Positions 1-11,440 of a stretch of DNA of 64,000 bases are shown piece after piece. The first letter of the stretch is position 1. Every line of letters begins with the position of its first letter. Source of the stretch: Candidula unifasciata (lineage: Eukaryota > Mollusca > Gastropoda > Stylommatophora > Geomitridae); assembly GCA_905116865.2 (NCBI GenBank), contig CAJHNH020002834.1:1-64000 (forward strand), written 5' to 3'. The notes under the pieces were generated by a model. That model ran no database searches. It was not told the DNA's origin and saw nothing but the letters and a program-made list of their open reading frames with translations. A program made the position numbers and the translations under genes.

Positions 1-325
1 AAAAAAGAAGAAAAAAAAGAAAAAGGCCCCCCTAGCGCAGTCGATAAGGGGCCCTTTTTAAACCCAGCTACGGACTCGCTTGAGCCACGGTCGTTTTTCG
101 AAACGGGCGGTTCCTGAGGTTTACCCAGCCTCTAGGAAATGGGCACCCAGGTAATTGACACTCTGGGGTAAATGGAGGAACGTCGCTGTAGCTACAGAGT
201 TACGTGCGAACGGCGACACGGCGGACAATTCTAATCAGCTGTACGTACTGATAGCATAGCACTTATGGTTTATAACCGTGTGCAATGAAGCTGTTTCAAA
301 TCTCCCGACTTTAACTTTTTTTTAT
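1..325 (+). mobile_element. SINE-like repeat, about 300 bp
   Basis: This stretch matches 47620-47915 on the opposite strand along nearly its whole length. Shared blocks include the one around 'cctctaggaaatgggnacc', then 'aatggaggaacgtcgctg', and the segment ending 'tataaccgtgtgcaatga'. Two similar copies in opposite orientation, 47 kb apart, indicate an interspersed repeat. The 5' part looks tRNA-like but degenerate. The window starts inside an A-rich run, so the left edge is unknown. Confidence 0.75.
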
Positions 326-384
326 AATGTGGCAAAAATGAAGGGGGTGGGTTGGGGGTGGGGGACGGGTTAATCTACTACCCA

Positions 385-545
385 CTACCAAGCATGTCGT
401 AGCAATCGAAAAATTAGAGGTTTTTTTTTCGAAGTCAGTGTGCATCTGCCTGACATGAAAACCAAAGGAGACCATTAACTGACTTCGTAAATCTCTGTAA
501 ATTACCAATGACGATGGAAAAACTTGCCTACAGCAAGCATGTTCT
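385..545 (+). repeat. R1 fragment and LINE 3'-tail fragment
   Basis: Positions 391-465 resemble the R1 repeat ('aagcatgtcgta' followed by 'cgaagtc..gtgcatctgcctg'). Positions 457-530 match 2824-2895, which follow a degenerate LINE, so this part is probably the 3' tail of another LINE copy. No gene is seen between 545 and 636. Confidence 0.5.
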
Positions 546-635
546 TCAGGAGCTGGGTCTAGAATAGGCAACGGTGATCAGGAAGCTTCGATACTGTCTT
601 TTTATATTTTGTTGAAATATGGGCCTAAATTAGAA

Positions 636-1088
636 TTGTGAGAGCATGCATCTTCCCTGTGGCTACATACGGATGTGAGTCGTGGACTATCTCTCAGTCC
701 TTAAAGAAAGAGAATAGGGGCTTTTGAGCTGAAATGCTATAGAAATATTCTCAAAATATCTTGGACAAAGAAGATGAGAAATATTGACATCTTAAAAGAT
801 CTGAACATTAAGGAAGATTGGCTAATAAACAGCATCCTTTCTCGAAAGCTGAAATATTTTTGTCATATCAAGCGCCACGACGGATTGGACAAAAAAACTA
901 TAGCAGAAGGCATGGTACCAGGAAGGAGGGGCAGGGGCCGAGCGACACGAAGATGGGCACAGGATATAAGTGACTCCTTGAGTGTGGAAGTTCATGAGGC
1001 GGGAGAACTGACGAGAGACCGAGTTTCTTTCAGGCAGACTGTGATGAGAGCCACGTTCTGCAAAGGACCTGCTACATGATGATGATGA
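636..1088 (+). mobile_element. RTE-like LINE, 3' end (5'-truncated)
   Basis: Positions 774-1079 encode about 100 residues typical of the C-terminus after an RTE-type reverse transcriptase: a 'K..YF.HIKRH' block, basic 'PGRRGRGRATRRW', 'DISDSL' and a final 'HEAGELTRDR...VMRATF'. It ends in a short (ATG)n run. A near-identical shorter copy lies at 44617-44927, a fragment at 55040-55130, and an older antisense relative at 4640-4930. No intact RT core is present, so this is a 5'-truncated, non-autonomous copy. Confidence 0.85.
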
Positions 1089-1089
1089 T

Positions 1090-2900
1090 CCAAACGTCAA
1101 ATGTACCAGATGGCTGGTTACATAACTATCTTAGACCATTTCCAAAACCAGACAGAGATCCTTCGCAGCTCAGAAGTTATAGAATTATAACCCTGCAGAA
1201 TTTATGTGACAAACCGCTGGGGGAAAAAATGTGGCAAAGAGAGGGATGTCATACTTAGAAAGAAAGGGCAGACTACCAGGCATCATGGGCAGCTATAGGT
1301 CATCAAAGGCAACATAGGATGATGCTGGTACGTTCGCATGCGATGTGTATGAAGGACTTCAGCGAAAACAAGAAACAGTCGATGTCGCGATAGATCTTGA
1401 AGATGCCTATACCAGAGTTGACCTCACATACCTTATGCAGTGTGTGATGGACTGTGGTATGAACCCGTCGTTAGCTTACTTGATGGGGGCAGCATTGTTG
1501 GGGGGAAAAAACAGTGGTATTTTGTTCGGGAACATGGAGATCAGATCCAATACACATTTGCGCTGGCCTTCCCCGGGGATCACTGTTGTGACTGGTCTTG
1601 TTTACTATATACACAGCAAGTCTGGCAAGAATTCAGTCCGCTGGACCAGTGCGAACTTTGACATTTGCAGACGATGTCCTCGTGTACCGAAGCGGGTCAG
1701 ACAGGCACGACATGACCAGAGACTTCCAAAGTACTTTACATGAGATGACGGAGTGGTCTCAACAGAGAAGGTTAAGGGTAAACCCAGAAAAGGCCAGTGT
1801 TGTGTGGTAATCTAAAAATAGCATTGGAAAGAAGGGTATTAATTTTGAAAGAAGAGAAAAGCCGAAATACTTAAGTTTGACGTTTGATCGCAGTCAATCC
1901 TACAAATATCACGTGGAACCGACTGTGACCAAGTACAAACGTGACCTGGTGGCACTGAAGACGATGGTGGCGACACACGTGGAACACAGATTGTTGGTCT
2001 TATTGTTCAACAATTTGGTCTCTTCTGTAATAGATTATGGTCTTATAATATTAACCCTATCTACTTCACGGGGTACAAAGCTTGAAAGGATTCAAAATGA
2101 TGGAATGAGAATAGTCTTGGGTTGAGCACTAGATACCCCAATTAGAACAATGAGGTATATGCTTGGGTTGATATCGGTAAAGTCTAGACTGTAACAGGTA
2201 CTGGCGTAAGCCAAGGCCTATATGTTAGATACCAATGATAAAAGGTATCCGCTGCATGGTATTCTGAACGATTTAAGAGGAGACTGGTTGAAAAGAGGAA
2301 AGTAATTCATGACACTAGCTGAAGATACCATTGAGACTGTGGCTGCAGTAAAACAAACACACAGAGGGCAGGAATAGGTCGACACGAACACACACAACAG
2401 CAGTTTCCATCAGATCATTACCACGCTAGGAAGAGAATTAGAGCTACAACAACTGATAGATAGAAAGGCTGGACTAGATGATGCAGTAGTGTGCACCGAT
2501 GGTTCTGTCATCGGAGTGCAAGATCTGGCTGGGGATTATCAGCTAGAATGAAAGGAAAAATTGTGGCAGAACAAAATTGAGCTTTTTTTATACGAAACTT
2601 CAAGCATGATGATGGAATTGAAGTCAATCACCGCCTTCAGCTTTGAATTGATATAAAAAAAAAAGTTACCAGAGGTAAGTTTCAAAATGGACTATCGTGC
2701 CTTGAGTGTTTACCCTGCATCACCATTGCAGATAATCACATTGCTGTGGGAGACGGAATATCTTTGGGTATGCCCGGTGTGCTAGGATGTCGACTCTTAA
2801 ATCAGTGCTGAAGTGTAACGAATATGAAAACTAAAGGAAACGATTAACTGACTACACGAATCTCTGTTAATTACCTATGAGAGGGGAAATTTACTGCTCA
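1090..2900 (+). mobile_element. Degenerate LINE with RT and RNase H remnants
   Basis: Homology is spread over all three forward frames, so the copy is dead. At 1345-1560 an RT palm segment is recognisable ('VAIDLEDAYTRVD'). At 1660-1700 the catalytic motif reads FADD. At 1877-2125 the RT thumb ends 'LERIQNDGMRIVLG'. At about 2490-2515 'TDGSV' marks the RNase H start, and near 2750-2790 'W..CPVC' marks its end. This order matches jockey/I-type LINEs with a C-terminal RNase H. It follows directly on the RTE fragment. Confidence 0.8.
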
Positions 2901-2989
2901 TAAACAGTCCCAGAGAGCTGCATGGCAAGGTCAAGAAATTTATAAAATCTAGGAAAATAATAGGTAATCGCATACAAAGGAAACAATAT

Positions 2990-3620
2990 ATCCACCATGT
3001 TAATGACACAATGTTAGCAAGATTAATTCATAGCACAATATTTTGTGAAAAATTACTACTACTACATGCATCCCGGGGCAAAGATAAAGGTAACTGTGTG
3101 AACAGGAGAGCTTCGCAATGACCCAATCCCCTGTGTACATACGGAGCCTGCCTCGATCCGCCGCATCTTGCTAATAGAATCACCCAGCACACAAAAGCGG
3201 GAAAAACGGCGTGGTTCCAGCCACATAAGAGCTTGTTCATCACCTCCATCGTTATGAAGCCGGTAGTCATAGAGAAGGTACCGTTGACTTCCTGAAGCCT
3301 GACTGTTCTGCCTGCAGAACTAGCTGTGAAAGCCTATGCACTCTTGTGTCCTCGAACAACACACCGGTCTGTGTTGATCGCAACATCTGTCTTATATAAC
3401 TTGTCACAGATAAACGCGAGGACCTCGGCATTGACAGCGACTGAAGTATGCTTGCCATGGCTGTGAATCCTGGACAATCGGTAGGCAGGCTTCATCGTTT
3501 TAAACGATGGCCGTACCACAAGATTAGCAGCCGGAGGCTCGGAAGGAGTGATCGACCTAGCTTTAGTGTCCATTACTGATGCACACACACACATCAAATA
3601 GTACTCTATAGTATTGTATT
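2990..3620 (-). mobile_element. LINE RNase H fragment (antisense)
   Basis: Read on the minus strand, 3260-3400 gives a 'NTDRCV..GHKSA' block resembling RNase H 'YTDGSV' starts, then 'FSMTTGFITMEVM', which aligns with 'SMTTSSMTMEVMA' in the better copy at 34486-34677. Frames change several times. It belongs to the same LINE family as the fragments at 34079-34669 and 30668-31740. Confidence 0.6.
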
Positions 3621-3714
3621 TCTGGCATAATTTCAGGTCTTTTCCTGTAAAGTAAAGCTAGACCATTCAGTTTGTAGTCTAAGCAATTTTACGATTGCAT
3701 GGTATTTTAAGTTC

Positions 3715-4085
3715 ATCTGTTGTCTGACTGTCTTTTATGCGCATGTGTTGTTGGCAATAAAAGAGCTAATAGACTGGCCAGTTCTACATTAGTTGCAAAT
3801 TATCAGCCTTTGGATCTCGCTGACATTGTGAATGCACTTAGAGACATAGGACAATCCGAGCGTTTTGTGAGCAGCGTGTGCACATCTCTGCTTAGAATAT
3901 GAGAATTAAGAGTAGAGACCGGCACAGACAAGCATGAAATGCACATCAGACGTAGACGAATTCTTGTTAACCAGCACAGGACTGGCACTATTACCTTAAT
4001 GACGCTGATGTATATGTTTAAGCTGGAATCTAAGCACCTATGGACGTGTCCGGAGTGCCATCCCCAACTCGGAACTCTGAAGAAG
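3715..4085 (+). mobile_element. LINE RNase H C-terminal fragment
   Basis: Positions 3745-3900 encode 'GNKRANRLA...DIVNALRDIG', the RNase H end. Positions 3939-4060 encode 'RRILVNQHRTGTI' and 'KHLWTCPEC', matching the tail at 34091-34260. It ends about 100 bp upstream of the SNRPD1 start codon, so the SNRPD1 promoter region directly abuts a LINE remnant. Confidence 0.75.
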
Positions 4086-4186
4086 TTCGTAGCGTTTCCG
4101 GTCCACATTTTTAGCGTAACCAATATCGCCATTGTCAGGACACATTTACTGTCGGCAGCTTCTAGATACCTTGTTCTACAGTCACC
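4085..4186 (+). promoter_or_regulatory. Probable SNRPD1 promoter / 5' UTR
   Basis: This short stretch between a LINE remnant and the ATG holds a CCAAT-like 'aaccaat' near 4119. No TATA box is evident, as is common for housekeeping genes. The transcription start cannot be placed from sequence alone. Confidence 0.35.
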
Positions 4187-7100
4187 ATGAAGCTTGTCAG
4201 GTAACTGCATACGTTCACCAATTATGTTTTATTTTATTCTTGTTAAAAAGTACAAAGGTTGGCTCTTCTGCGCCATCAGCAGTGAGCAAACAGCCGTATG
4301 CCGGTTATCGATAACCGGTAACCATGCAAGAAAGCATTTGTTCAAGAAAGGCCTTGTCTGAAGTAAAGCGTCGCGTGTCAGTTACAAAATTTAGCGCAAA
4401 AACATGAAAATGGAGAGAGGATATCAGTGATACAGCGGTCATGAAAGTAAACGATTTGGGAAAGTTGGCAACAGACTGATCTTTTATTCCGTTACGAGGA
4501 GAGCCTTTTTCAGTAAAGTAGCCAAAACCTGGTTGCAACTCAACTGCATGCTCATGCTGTGAAGTGCATTGAACTTCAGTCAGCGATGTTCACATTTTTA
4601 ATATATAAATTATATAATTATTAATATTAATATATCTTCATCATCTTTAGCATGTCCTTTGCAAAAGGGCTTGCTCTCATCATGGTCTGCCTGAAGTGAA
4701 ACTTCCAAGCATTAGCCATTCTTTCTTCATGTTCAGATCTTACTTTTAGAATTAATAAAATGTCAGTATTTCTAATTTTCTTCTCCTCTTTGTGGTGTCC
4801 ATGGTATTTATCTAAGAATCTTTCTAAACTTGTTTGAGCATTTCAACTGTTTTTCCCCTAAGGACCGGGAGATAGTCCACGGCTCGCATCCATATGTTGC
4901 TGCATGGAAGGTCGGTGCAAACTGTCAAAATTTAAATTTTAATTTCCTTGCATAAATTATTATATACGATAAAGTATATACATGTGTGATTATGTATAAC
5001 AGAATCAGCTATCATGAAACACAGATAATAATAACAGCAACATGAAAGGATACTTGGACTCTAACACGCACTTGCTTAAGAACACCTAGTTTACACAAAC
5101 ACAAATTTGATCCCTACCTTGATGTATAATTGTAATATTAGTCCTCACTTGTTTTTTTTAATTTCAGATTTTTGATGAAGTTGAGCCACGAGACAGTCAC
5201 AGTTGAGTTAAAGAATGGAACACAAGTTCATGGAACTGTAACAGGTGAGAGACATGCTCTTGATGTTCAGAACAGTAAAACTGACCCAGCCTAAGATGAA
5301 TATTGGGAAATGCCTTGGGAGGTCAAGGCACGGCATGGTGTGACCACATCACACATTGAGTGCCCGTTTGTCTTAACAAATATGAGTCGGGCACCATATA
5401 TAGAAGTCTCTTGGTACATCAAGAGGGTACACTGCTTAACATGTATTGAATGTCAATACCCCAGCACAGGGCTGTTCAACCTTTGTCGATTGCGGGACAA
5501 ATCGGACCTAGAAAGTGGCCTGCTGATCATTACCAGTTGTATTGTATTAATGATCCTTCTGTGTTGGGGCTGGGGGTTTTGGACTAAGACAATCCCTTTT
5601 TCAACGGGCCCCTTAGTGAACTGAGTTGAAGAGTCCTGTGTGACCCTTCCCACCCTTTAAATATGTTGCAAGAGCCCAGCCCCAACTTTAAACCCCAAAA
5701 AAATGTAATAAAAAGAGGACAGAAAGAAAACTTCCAAGCACTTTTAACAAATTAAAGAAAACAATTCTAAATGTCAGCTAATATCTAAAAGAAACAATCA
5801 CTAACACATGGTAATTTAGTCCAGACATCAGTGTGATTGTTGACACTGTTTTATCTTGATCAATAACTATCAGGAGCCCTCACCACAGTGAAGGTTGGCT
5901 GCAGTGGCTCTCTAACACGCTCTGTCTCTTGTCCTGGTTGTACACTCTCTCAGACTGCTGCCTGTCCTTCCAGTTGTATCTTTGCCTACCTCTTGCTCTC
6001 TTGCCTTCGACTTTTCTCTCTCCAGTATGGTTTTTAAAAGTGTAATGTGGCCAAGGTATTTCAATTGTTTATTTTTTTTTTTTTTTTTAACAGTAATTCT
6101 ATTTTCATTTGTAGCATTTCCAGAACTGCTGTATTGAGCTGTTTTTTGCTTTTATTAAATACAATCTATTTTTCTGTATACCCACATCTTGAAAGACTCA
6201 ATTTGCTTGTCTAATTTCTTGTATCTTATGGTATCTGCTATTTTTAATCTGTTAGACAAAGTACAATGGAGATTATTCTCAAGCTGGCAGCGATATTTTG
6301 TTTACACGTACAAATGAACTTAGTTTCAAAATTGAAACTTTTTTTGTCCCCACCCCACTCCAGGTTGAAAACAACTGCCCTAGTAAGTCGATATGTATTC
6401 CTCCTTTTCTTCAACATTTATTTGAGTGGTGTAATTGCGTGGATACAAAATTTTACCTTCCAGCTGACTCATTCAGTTTCTTTAAGTATTTGTTTTCCTG
6501 ATTAATTTCCTGGGACATTTTTGAAACATATCCAGTGTCTTTGGGTATTTGTTTTTCCTAATTAGTTTTCTGTGACATTTAACAAACACATCCGGTGTCT
6601 TTAGGTATTTGTTTTCCTGATTAGTTTTCTGGGACATTTAACAAACACATCCAGTGTCTTTGGGTATTTGTTTTCCTGATTAGTTTTCTGGGACATTTAA
6701 CAAATTTGTTTTCCTGATTAGTTTTCTGGGACATTTAACAAATTTGTTTTCCTGATTAGTTTTCTGGGACATTTAACAAATTTGTTTTTCTGATTAGTTT
6801 TCTGGGACATTTAACAAACACATCCGGTGTCTTTAGGTATTTGTTTTCCTGATTAGTTTTCTGGGACATTTAACAAACACATCCAGTGTCTTTGGGTATT
6901 TGTTTTCCTGGTTAGTTTCATGGGACATCTAACAACCTGAGTTGTGTGGTGACCATGTTTAATTCTGTTTCAGGTGTTGATGTCAGCATGAACACCCACT
7001 TGAAGGCTGTGAAGATGACAGTGAAGAACAAGGATCCCGCAACAGCTGGACTCCCTGAGTATCCGAGGCAACAACATCCGTTACTACATACTTCCAGACA

Positions 7101-10100
7101 GCTTACCCTTGGACACGTTGCTCATAGACGACGCACCTCGTTCTAAAGCTAGGGGCAGGAGAGAGGGAAAACGTAAGTTTGTTTTCTTCCAGTGTAGGTT
7201 CTGTGTTCCCCATTTTGGGGAGAGAGAGAAAAAAAAGAATAGATGAGCTGCCTCTTAAGAAGCATGTCATACATTCGTGACTTCTCCTCCGCTTTCCCTT
7301 AAAGTGGTGTTTTCGACTGCGATATCTGTGCCTTTTGGTTGAATACACCTGATTTCAGTAAAATTATAACTTAGGGCGTTTTAACTGGTGTCTTGCAGGC
7401 CAGATCTGGCCAATGGATGTCTGTCAGTTGGCCTGTGAATCATTGCCAGTTGTATTATAGTGGTTGTTCAGTGCAGAGAACTCAGGTCTCTAGCCCATGA
7501 CAATCCCTATTTTCACAATTTGGGCTGTCATCTTTCACAGCATGCTTGTTATTGGGCAGTGGGTCCTCTCTCCCCTATAAACCTCAGATGTTGCAGCCTA
7601 TCTGTAAACCACAAGACTGCACCAACCAGTATTTTGAGGTGCAAATGCAGAAGACACTTTATCTGAGGGAATTCCTGTGAAAACTTGTAGTAAGGAGCTC
7701 CAGTGAACATAATATCATTTATAGTATTTTAGTCTGTTATATGGCATTTGTCTTCATTTCTTTTCACAGCATATGTGCACAGACCTACATTTTCTATGCA
7801 TGTTATACAATTAATTGGTAGACAGGCCAAACAATTGAAGCCTAAGAGATGTGTTTTTACAGAAGGCTAAAAAGAGTAGCCAAGAGGTTTTGAAAGAGGC
7901 GGAAGCCTGAAGAGAACTAATCACAGACATCAGAAAGAGACAGTCATTATTTTTTTTCGGCCATGTTTTGAGAAGCAGGAAAATGGAACATGTGGTGACC
8001 TCTGGAGAGATCTGTAAAAAGGGATAGAGAAAAAAAAGGAGAGCAGATTCTTGACAGTCTTGTTGCATGGCATGGAGGAGTGTCGGCACACGAACTGATA
8101 CATGCTGCAGGAGATTGCAGATTGTGGAGAGGCATGATCGCCCACGCCAGTCAGCAAGGCACATGATAATGATGTTATACAAGAGACTTCATGTACACAA
8201 TTTTTTGGTACATGGTTGTTCTTGCAAAGACATGTGTTGTTTCATGCAGAAGCGTGTGTTTTGCAGCAGGCTTTATGTGGCTGTCTGATGCCATGTGTTT
8301 TGTACAAGGATCTTAATTTTACAGTTTGTTTTATAGCAGACATTGAGTCAAAACTTCAGTTGTGCCTAATAACTATTTTCTGTCATTTTTATGACTGATT
8401 TGCTTTTTCTAATTTCAAGCCATCTTCTTAACACCATCCAGAATATTCTCATTATCCTTCCGTTAACGTCTCTGCAGCTCCCTTGTAACGGCCTCAGTAA
8501 TCCTCCAACTGCCCGTGATTTACCTCGATACATGGGGGTTGGATCTATATAGCTTGAAAATATTCTCAAATAACAAAGATATATATCATAAAATATTCTT
8601 CCCCGTGTGAGTTCCGGGGCCCCATTATGGGAAAACAAGAATAGACCCACTGCCTCCCCAAAGGCATGTCGTAAGAGTCGACTAATTGGAGGGCTTCCTT
8701 TGAAGTCGGAGTGCATCTGCCGGGGAGGCAAGGAACCAACAGTCTGTATTCAAGAAAATGAGATCTGTAAATTTGATGCACACGCAACACTCAGGTTCTG
8801 GAGCAGGACTGCAGTTCAGTAGGGGACAAGCAACCAGAACTTTCCACCAGAGTGTACAGCTGGTGAACGCGAAGAAGAAGAAGATAAAATATTCTCCATC
8901 CTATGCTGGTTTTGCTTTTTTAGTAGATCTTCTATTTGGTGATATACTACTATAACTAAATACTTGAGGAACAAGGAACAAACTTTTAATTCGTTAAAAA
9001 AAAAAACATAAAAAAAATTGGATGAATTCATGAAGGGTGACAAAATAAGAGAAATGTCCAGGCAACCACTTCTATCAGCGATTAGAAAACAGAGACTGTG
9101 AGCTATTGGACACACCCTGAAGGATGCAGAAAGTCAGCAAGCAAGCGTTAAAATAGGAAATTGTGAGGAAATGAGAACGTCTAATAAGAAACCCTAAAGT
9201 AAATGTTGACGAGAGAAGCCAAAGGTGCTGGACTGAATTCCATCCATGATATTGAAGTGATTTGCAATGGGGAATAGACTGCAAGCTGAATGTAACATTT
9301 AATGGCACAACAGGGCAGTGATTTCAAGTTGGACACTTCGTCTTGTGGGTTCCGGGGTCCCACTGTGGGGGGAAACAAGAATAAACTCACTGCCTCCCCC
9401 AACAAGCATGTCTTAAAGAGTCAACTAATCAGGGCTTCCTTCAGAGTTGGAGTGCACCTGCTTAAAAGACAAGAAACCAACAGTCTGCAAACAAGTAAGC
9501 AAGATCTGTGAAATGGATGCACAAGCGAAACTCAGATCCTGGAACAAAGCCAAAGTTCAGAAATGGTCGAACAACCATGTTTTTTCACAGGGAGTTACAG
9601 CTAGAATTCACGAAGTAGGGTACTTCAACACAGATTTGTTTTAGACAGGCTCCATTTACTTTGATGTATTCTGAAGGATATATTCTCTGTAATGACTTGT
9701 TTTTCTGCAAACACCCTTTAATTGGAGATCTGTGTTATGGTTTACAGCTATACTGCTGTATATGTACCTTTTAATCTAGGACATCCACTTTCACCAAACT
9801 CTGAATCAATTAGTTTGGTGCTACAGAGTTCGTGCACTGTGCTGAGATTCTTCGGACTCAGCTTGAGTCAGAAGTAGAATGGAGCACTTATGGGTTACCC
9901 CCTGTGCAATGATGTTGATCCACCATCTATATCATGGTGGTGGGGGAAGGGGAGAGGCATACACGCCTTCCCCTTGAACAATTAAGACCCCGGAACCTCA
10001 GCTATTCAGAGACCTCAGATGTTTACTAATGTGGTAACACATTTTTCCTCATCATTGCTTTTAATAAATCCTTCTGTTGTATTTTAGCCCCCATGGGAGG

Positions 10101-10226
10101 AGGAGGAGGCAGAGGGCGTGGACGTGGAGGACCTAGAGGACGTGGCAGAGGTGGACCCAGGGGTGGTGGTGGTGGAGGCAGCAGAGGTGGACCAGGGGAG
10201 GTGGAGGCCGAAGAGATCGTTTCTAG
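4187..10226 (+). CDS. SNRPD1: Small nuclear ribonucleoprotein Sm D1 (frame interrupted by two indels)
   Basis: Sm D1 is one of seven Sm proteins forming the ring on spliceosomal U snRNAs. Coding exons: 4187-4200 (ATG AAG CTT GTC AG), 5168-5244, 6974-7172 and 10088-10226, all with GT donors and AG acceptors and compatible phases. Visible: N-terminal '[19 protein letters not shown]'; Sm1 motif '[13 protein letters not shown]'; Sm2 motif '[19 protein letters not shown]'; then a basic Arg/Gly-rich tail, the usual site of symmetric arginine dimethylation. The ATG is chosen because it gives the family's exact N-terminus. Exon 3 has one extra base between 'aaggatccc' and 'ctggactcc' (about 7041-7047), which leads to a stop at 7144. 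Exon 4 lacks one base near 10193-10198; only with it does the frame end in an RGG-type tail at 10224-10226. The corrected length of about 142 codons exceeds human Sm D1 (119) because of the long Gly/Arg tail. Conserved introns argue against a processed pseudogene. Assembly indels are the simplest explanation; a decayed copy is possible. Confidence 0.92.
4640..4930 (-). mobile_element. RTE-like LINE fragment in SNRPD1 intron 1
   Basis: On the minus strand this reads as the RTE C-terminus seen at 640-1080 in a more diverged form; it shares 'agatagtccacggctc' and 'atgtcctttgcaaaagg' type blocks in reverse complement. The rest of intron 1 (4201-5167) is AT-rich with nothing recognisable. Confidence 0.65.
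5465..5640. mobile_element. Non-autonomous TIR element, hAT-like, in SNRPD1 intron 2
   Basis: The ends form an imperfect inverted repeat: left CACAGGGCTGTTCAAC, and the right end in reverse complement CACAGGACTCTTCAAC (14 of 16 match). Size is about 176 bp with no ORF. A related inverted fragment lies at 14440-14515. The CAG..CTG type ends suggest hAT, but no 8-bp target duplication is visible. Confidence 0.55.
5820..6030 (+). repeat. R2-family repeat tail in SNRPD1 intron 2
   Basis: This resembles the 3' parts of R2 copies at 18200-18370 and 56230-56420: a '..tcaggtgccctc..' type block, a tract ending 'tgtctct.gcctacc', then 'cttctccctccaatatgg'. It is diverged and non-coding. Confidence 0.45.
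6470..6935 (+). repeat. Tandem repeat, about 60-bp unit with a 38-bp short form, in SNRPD1 intron 2
   Basis: The unit carries 'tatttgttttcctgatta', 'tctgggacatttaacaaa' and 'cacatccagtgtcttt'. About eight units are present. A run of shortened units at 6690-6800 lacks the 'cacatcc' part. The array ends about 40 bp before the exon 3 acceptor at 6973. Confidence 0.85.
8590..8886 (+). mobile_element. R1 interspersed repeat, well-preserved copy
   Basis: R1 is about 280 bp. Its head is 'gtgagttccggggcccc' then 'caagaatagacccactgcc'; the middle holds 'aagcatgtcgtaagagtc' and 'gaagtcggagtgcatctgcc'; the end is 'agctggtgaacgc' plus a (GAA)n tail. Similar copies are scattered in both orientations, which suggests retrotransposition by a SINE-like element with a GAA-repeat tail. 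No ORF is conserved between copies. Confidence 0.85.
9040..9310 (+). repeat. R3 interspersed repeat
   Basis: The block 'gccaaaggtgctggactg' followed by 'attccatccatgat' recurs at 22085-22150 on the same strand and at 19150-19210 inverted. An upstream portion with 'aggaaa..agaa..' is also shared. Non-coding. Confidence 0.6.
9337..9640 (+). mobile_element. R1 interspersed repeat, diverged copy
   Basis: It has the same order of blocks as 8590-8886, with many substitutions. The start 'gtgggttccggggtccc' and the middle 'agcatgtcttaaagagtc' are clear. The GAA tail is lost. Confidence 0.75.
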
Positions 10227-10760
10227 CAAGGATGTGAAGTCAGCAGGCTAGAAATGAAGTTGTTCTTCTCCATCGTGGCAGCTGTACATAGTTCATCATT
10301 GTCATTGAGAAGTTCTAAGTGTGAATCCTCAGTCTTGAAACTGACTGCACAGTAAATGTGGACATATTTTTTGTTTTGCTTGTTAACTTGATTGTTTCTT
10401 GTTTTAAAAAAAAAAAAGCACCCAAACGTCAAAGTAATGAACAAATTAATATGTATTTATTGGTACACATTTGGGCGATCAGTGCATGTCAGTTTGTTCA
10501 TTTCATTGTTTTAACAACCTCCATGATGGCCCAACGATTTATTTCTCTCTGTTTCATATAAACATCAAAGTTACATGGTGTTTTTTGTTTTATGCTAAAA
10601 GCATGGCTTCATGTCACATTGAACTTTAGTTAAGTGTTTGTTGTTGTAATTTAGACTTTTCTCTGTTGACTGCATTAACTGGTAAAAAAAATGTTTGTTT
10701 TTTTTTTTTTAAATTGTTTTACATGTGGAAATAAAAGTTGTTGAAAGTACATTTTTGAGT
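10227..10760 (+). other. SNRPD1 3' UTR and poly(A) signal
   Basis: AT-rich sequence follows the stop. A canonical AATAAA lies at 10730-10735, placing a likely cleavage site near 10750. The extent of the UTR is inferred from the signal only. Confidence 0.6.
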
Positions 10761-11016
10761 GTTTTAAATTGCATAAAATGTAAATCTTTACATTCTTAGC
10801 AGAAAGTGATAAAACAGTTGTGATTGAAGTCAAGCTAGTATTAAGAAATGAATCCACTGCACACTGATAGAGATTAAAATATGAATACAAAAGGCAGGAA
10901 GAGCTTTCACAGCGCTGGGCTTGTGGAGGTCGATAAAAATTAAATCTGAAATTAAACTAACATTTTTTTTTAATTCTAGTGTCAAATCAGTGCTGCTGTA
11001 CAGTATAGAAAAAGGA

Positions 11017-11038
11017 GGGGGGGGGGGGGGGGGGGGGG
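11017..11038 (+). repeat. Poly(G) tract, about 22 bp
   Basis: An uninterrupted G run. It is one of more than a dozen poly(G)/poly(C) tracts of 10 bp or more in this window. Confidence 0.95.
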
Positions 11039-11099
11039 CTAAAACAAATATAATAAATTACAAATATTCATTAACAGGCTTCTGCACAGAGAATTCAAA

Positions 11100-11440
11100 G
11101 CTACAATTACTGATATTTAGCTTTGGGAGAGAACTAAACAAGTTCCATTGGACCAAGAGGTGAAGAAAAGATGCTAGCTTTGAATGGGACACATGCTGAG
11201 GAAAATATAACTAGAAGGTCTTTGCACTGGAACCCACAGGGGCATAGAAATAAAGGAAGACCAAAAACACATAGAGCTAGAGAGAAGATGAGGACATAAG
11301 GTGAGGGAGACATGAGAGAGAAGGTGTGGGTTGAAAGGGCCTGTGATTCATTGGAAGATAGAAGGCGGAAGAAGAATCCACTGAACGTTAACTGAAAAGC
11401 TTGGGGAAGGGAGAAAATAGATGTTTCAGCAGCAGTCTTT
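11100..11440 (+). mobile_element. LINE C-terminal fragment
   Basis: Broken frames give 'W.GHMLRK', then 'W.P.G..RGRPK' and 'KVWVERACDSLEDRRR', the typical C-terminus after a LINE reverse transcriptase. Several stops interrupt it. A poly(G) run at 11467-11489 lies just downstream. Nothing recognisable is seen between 11500 and 11980. Confidence 0.55.

Larger units (their letters stand above)
7173..10087 (+). other. SNRPD1 intron 3, repeat-filled
   Basis: The intron runs from the donor 'gtaagt' at 7173 to the acceptor 'ttttag' at 10087. It holds a partial R2 repeat (7520-7650), two R1 copies (8590-8886 and 9337-9640) and an R3 repeat (9040-9310). A short palindrome (ccaccat..atggtgg) lies near 9920-9945. 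The remainder, for example 7650-8590, shows nothing recognisable. Confidence 0.7.
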
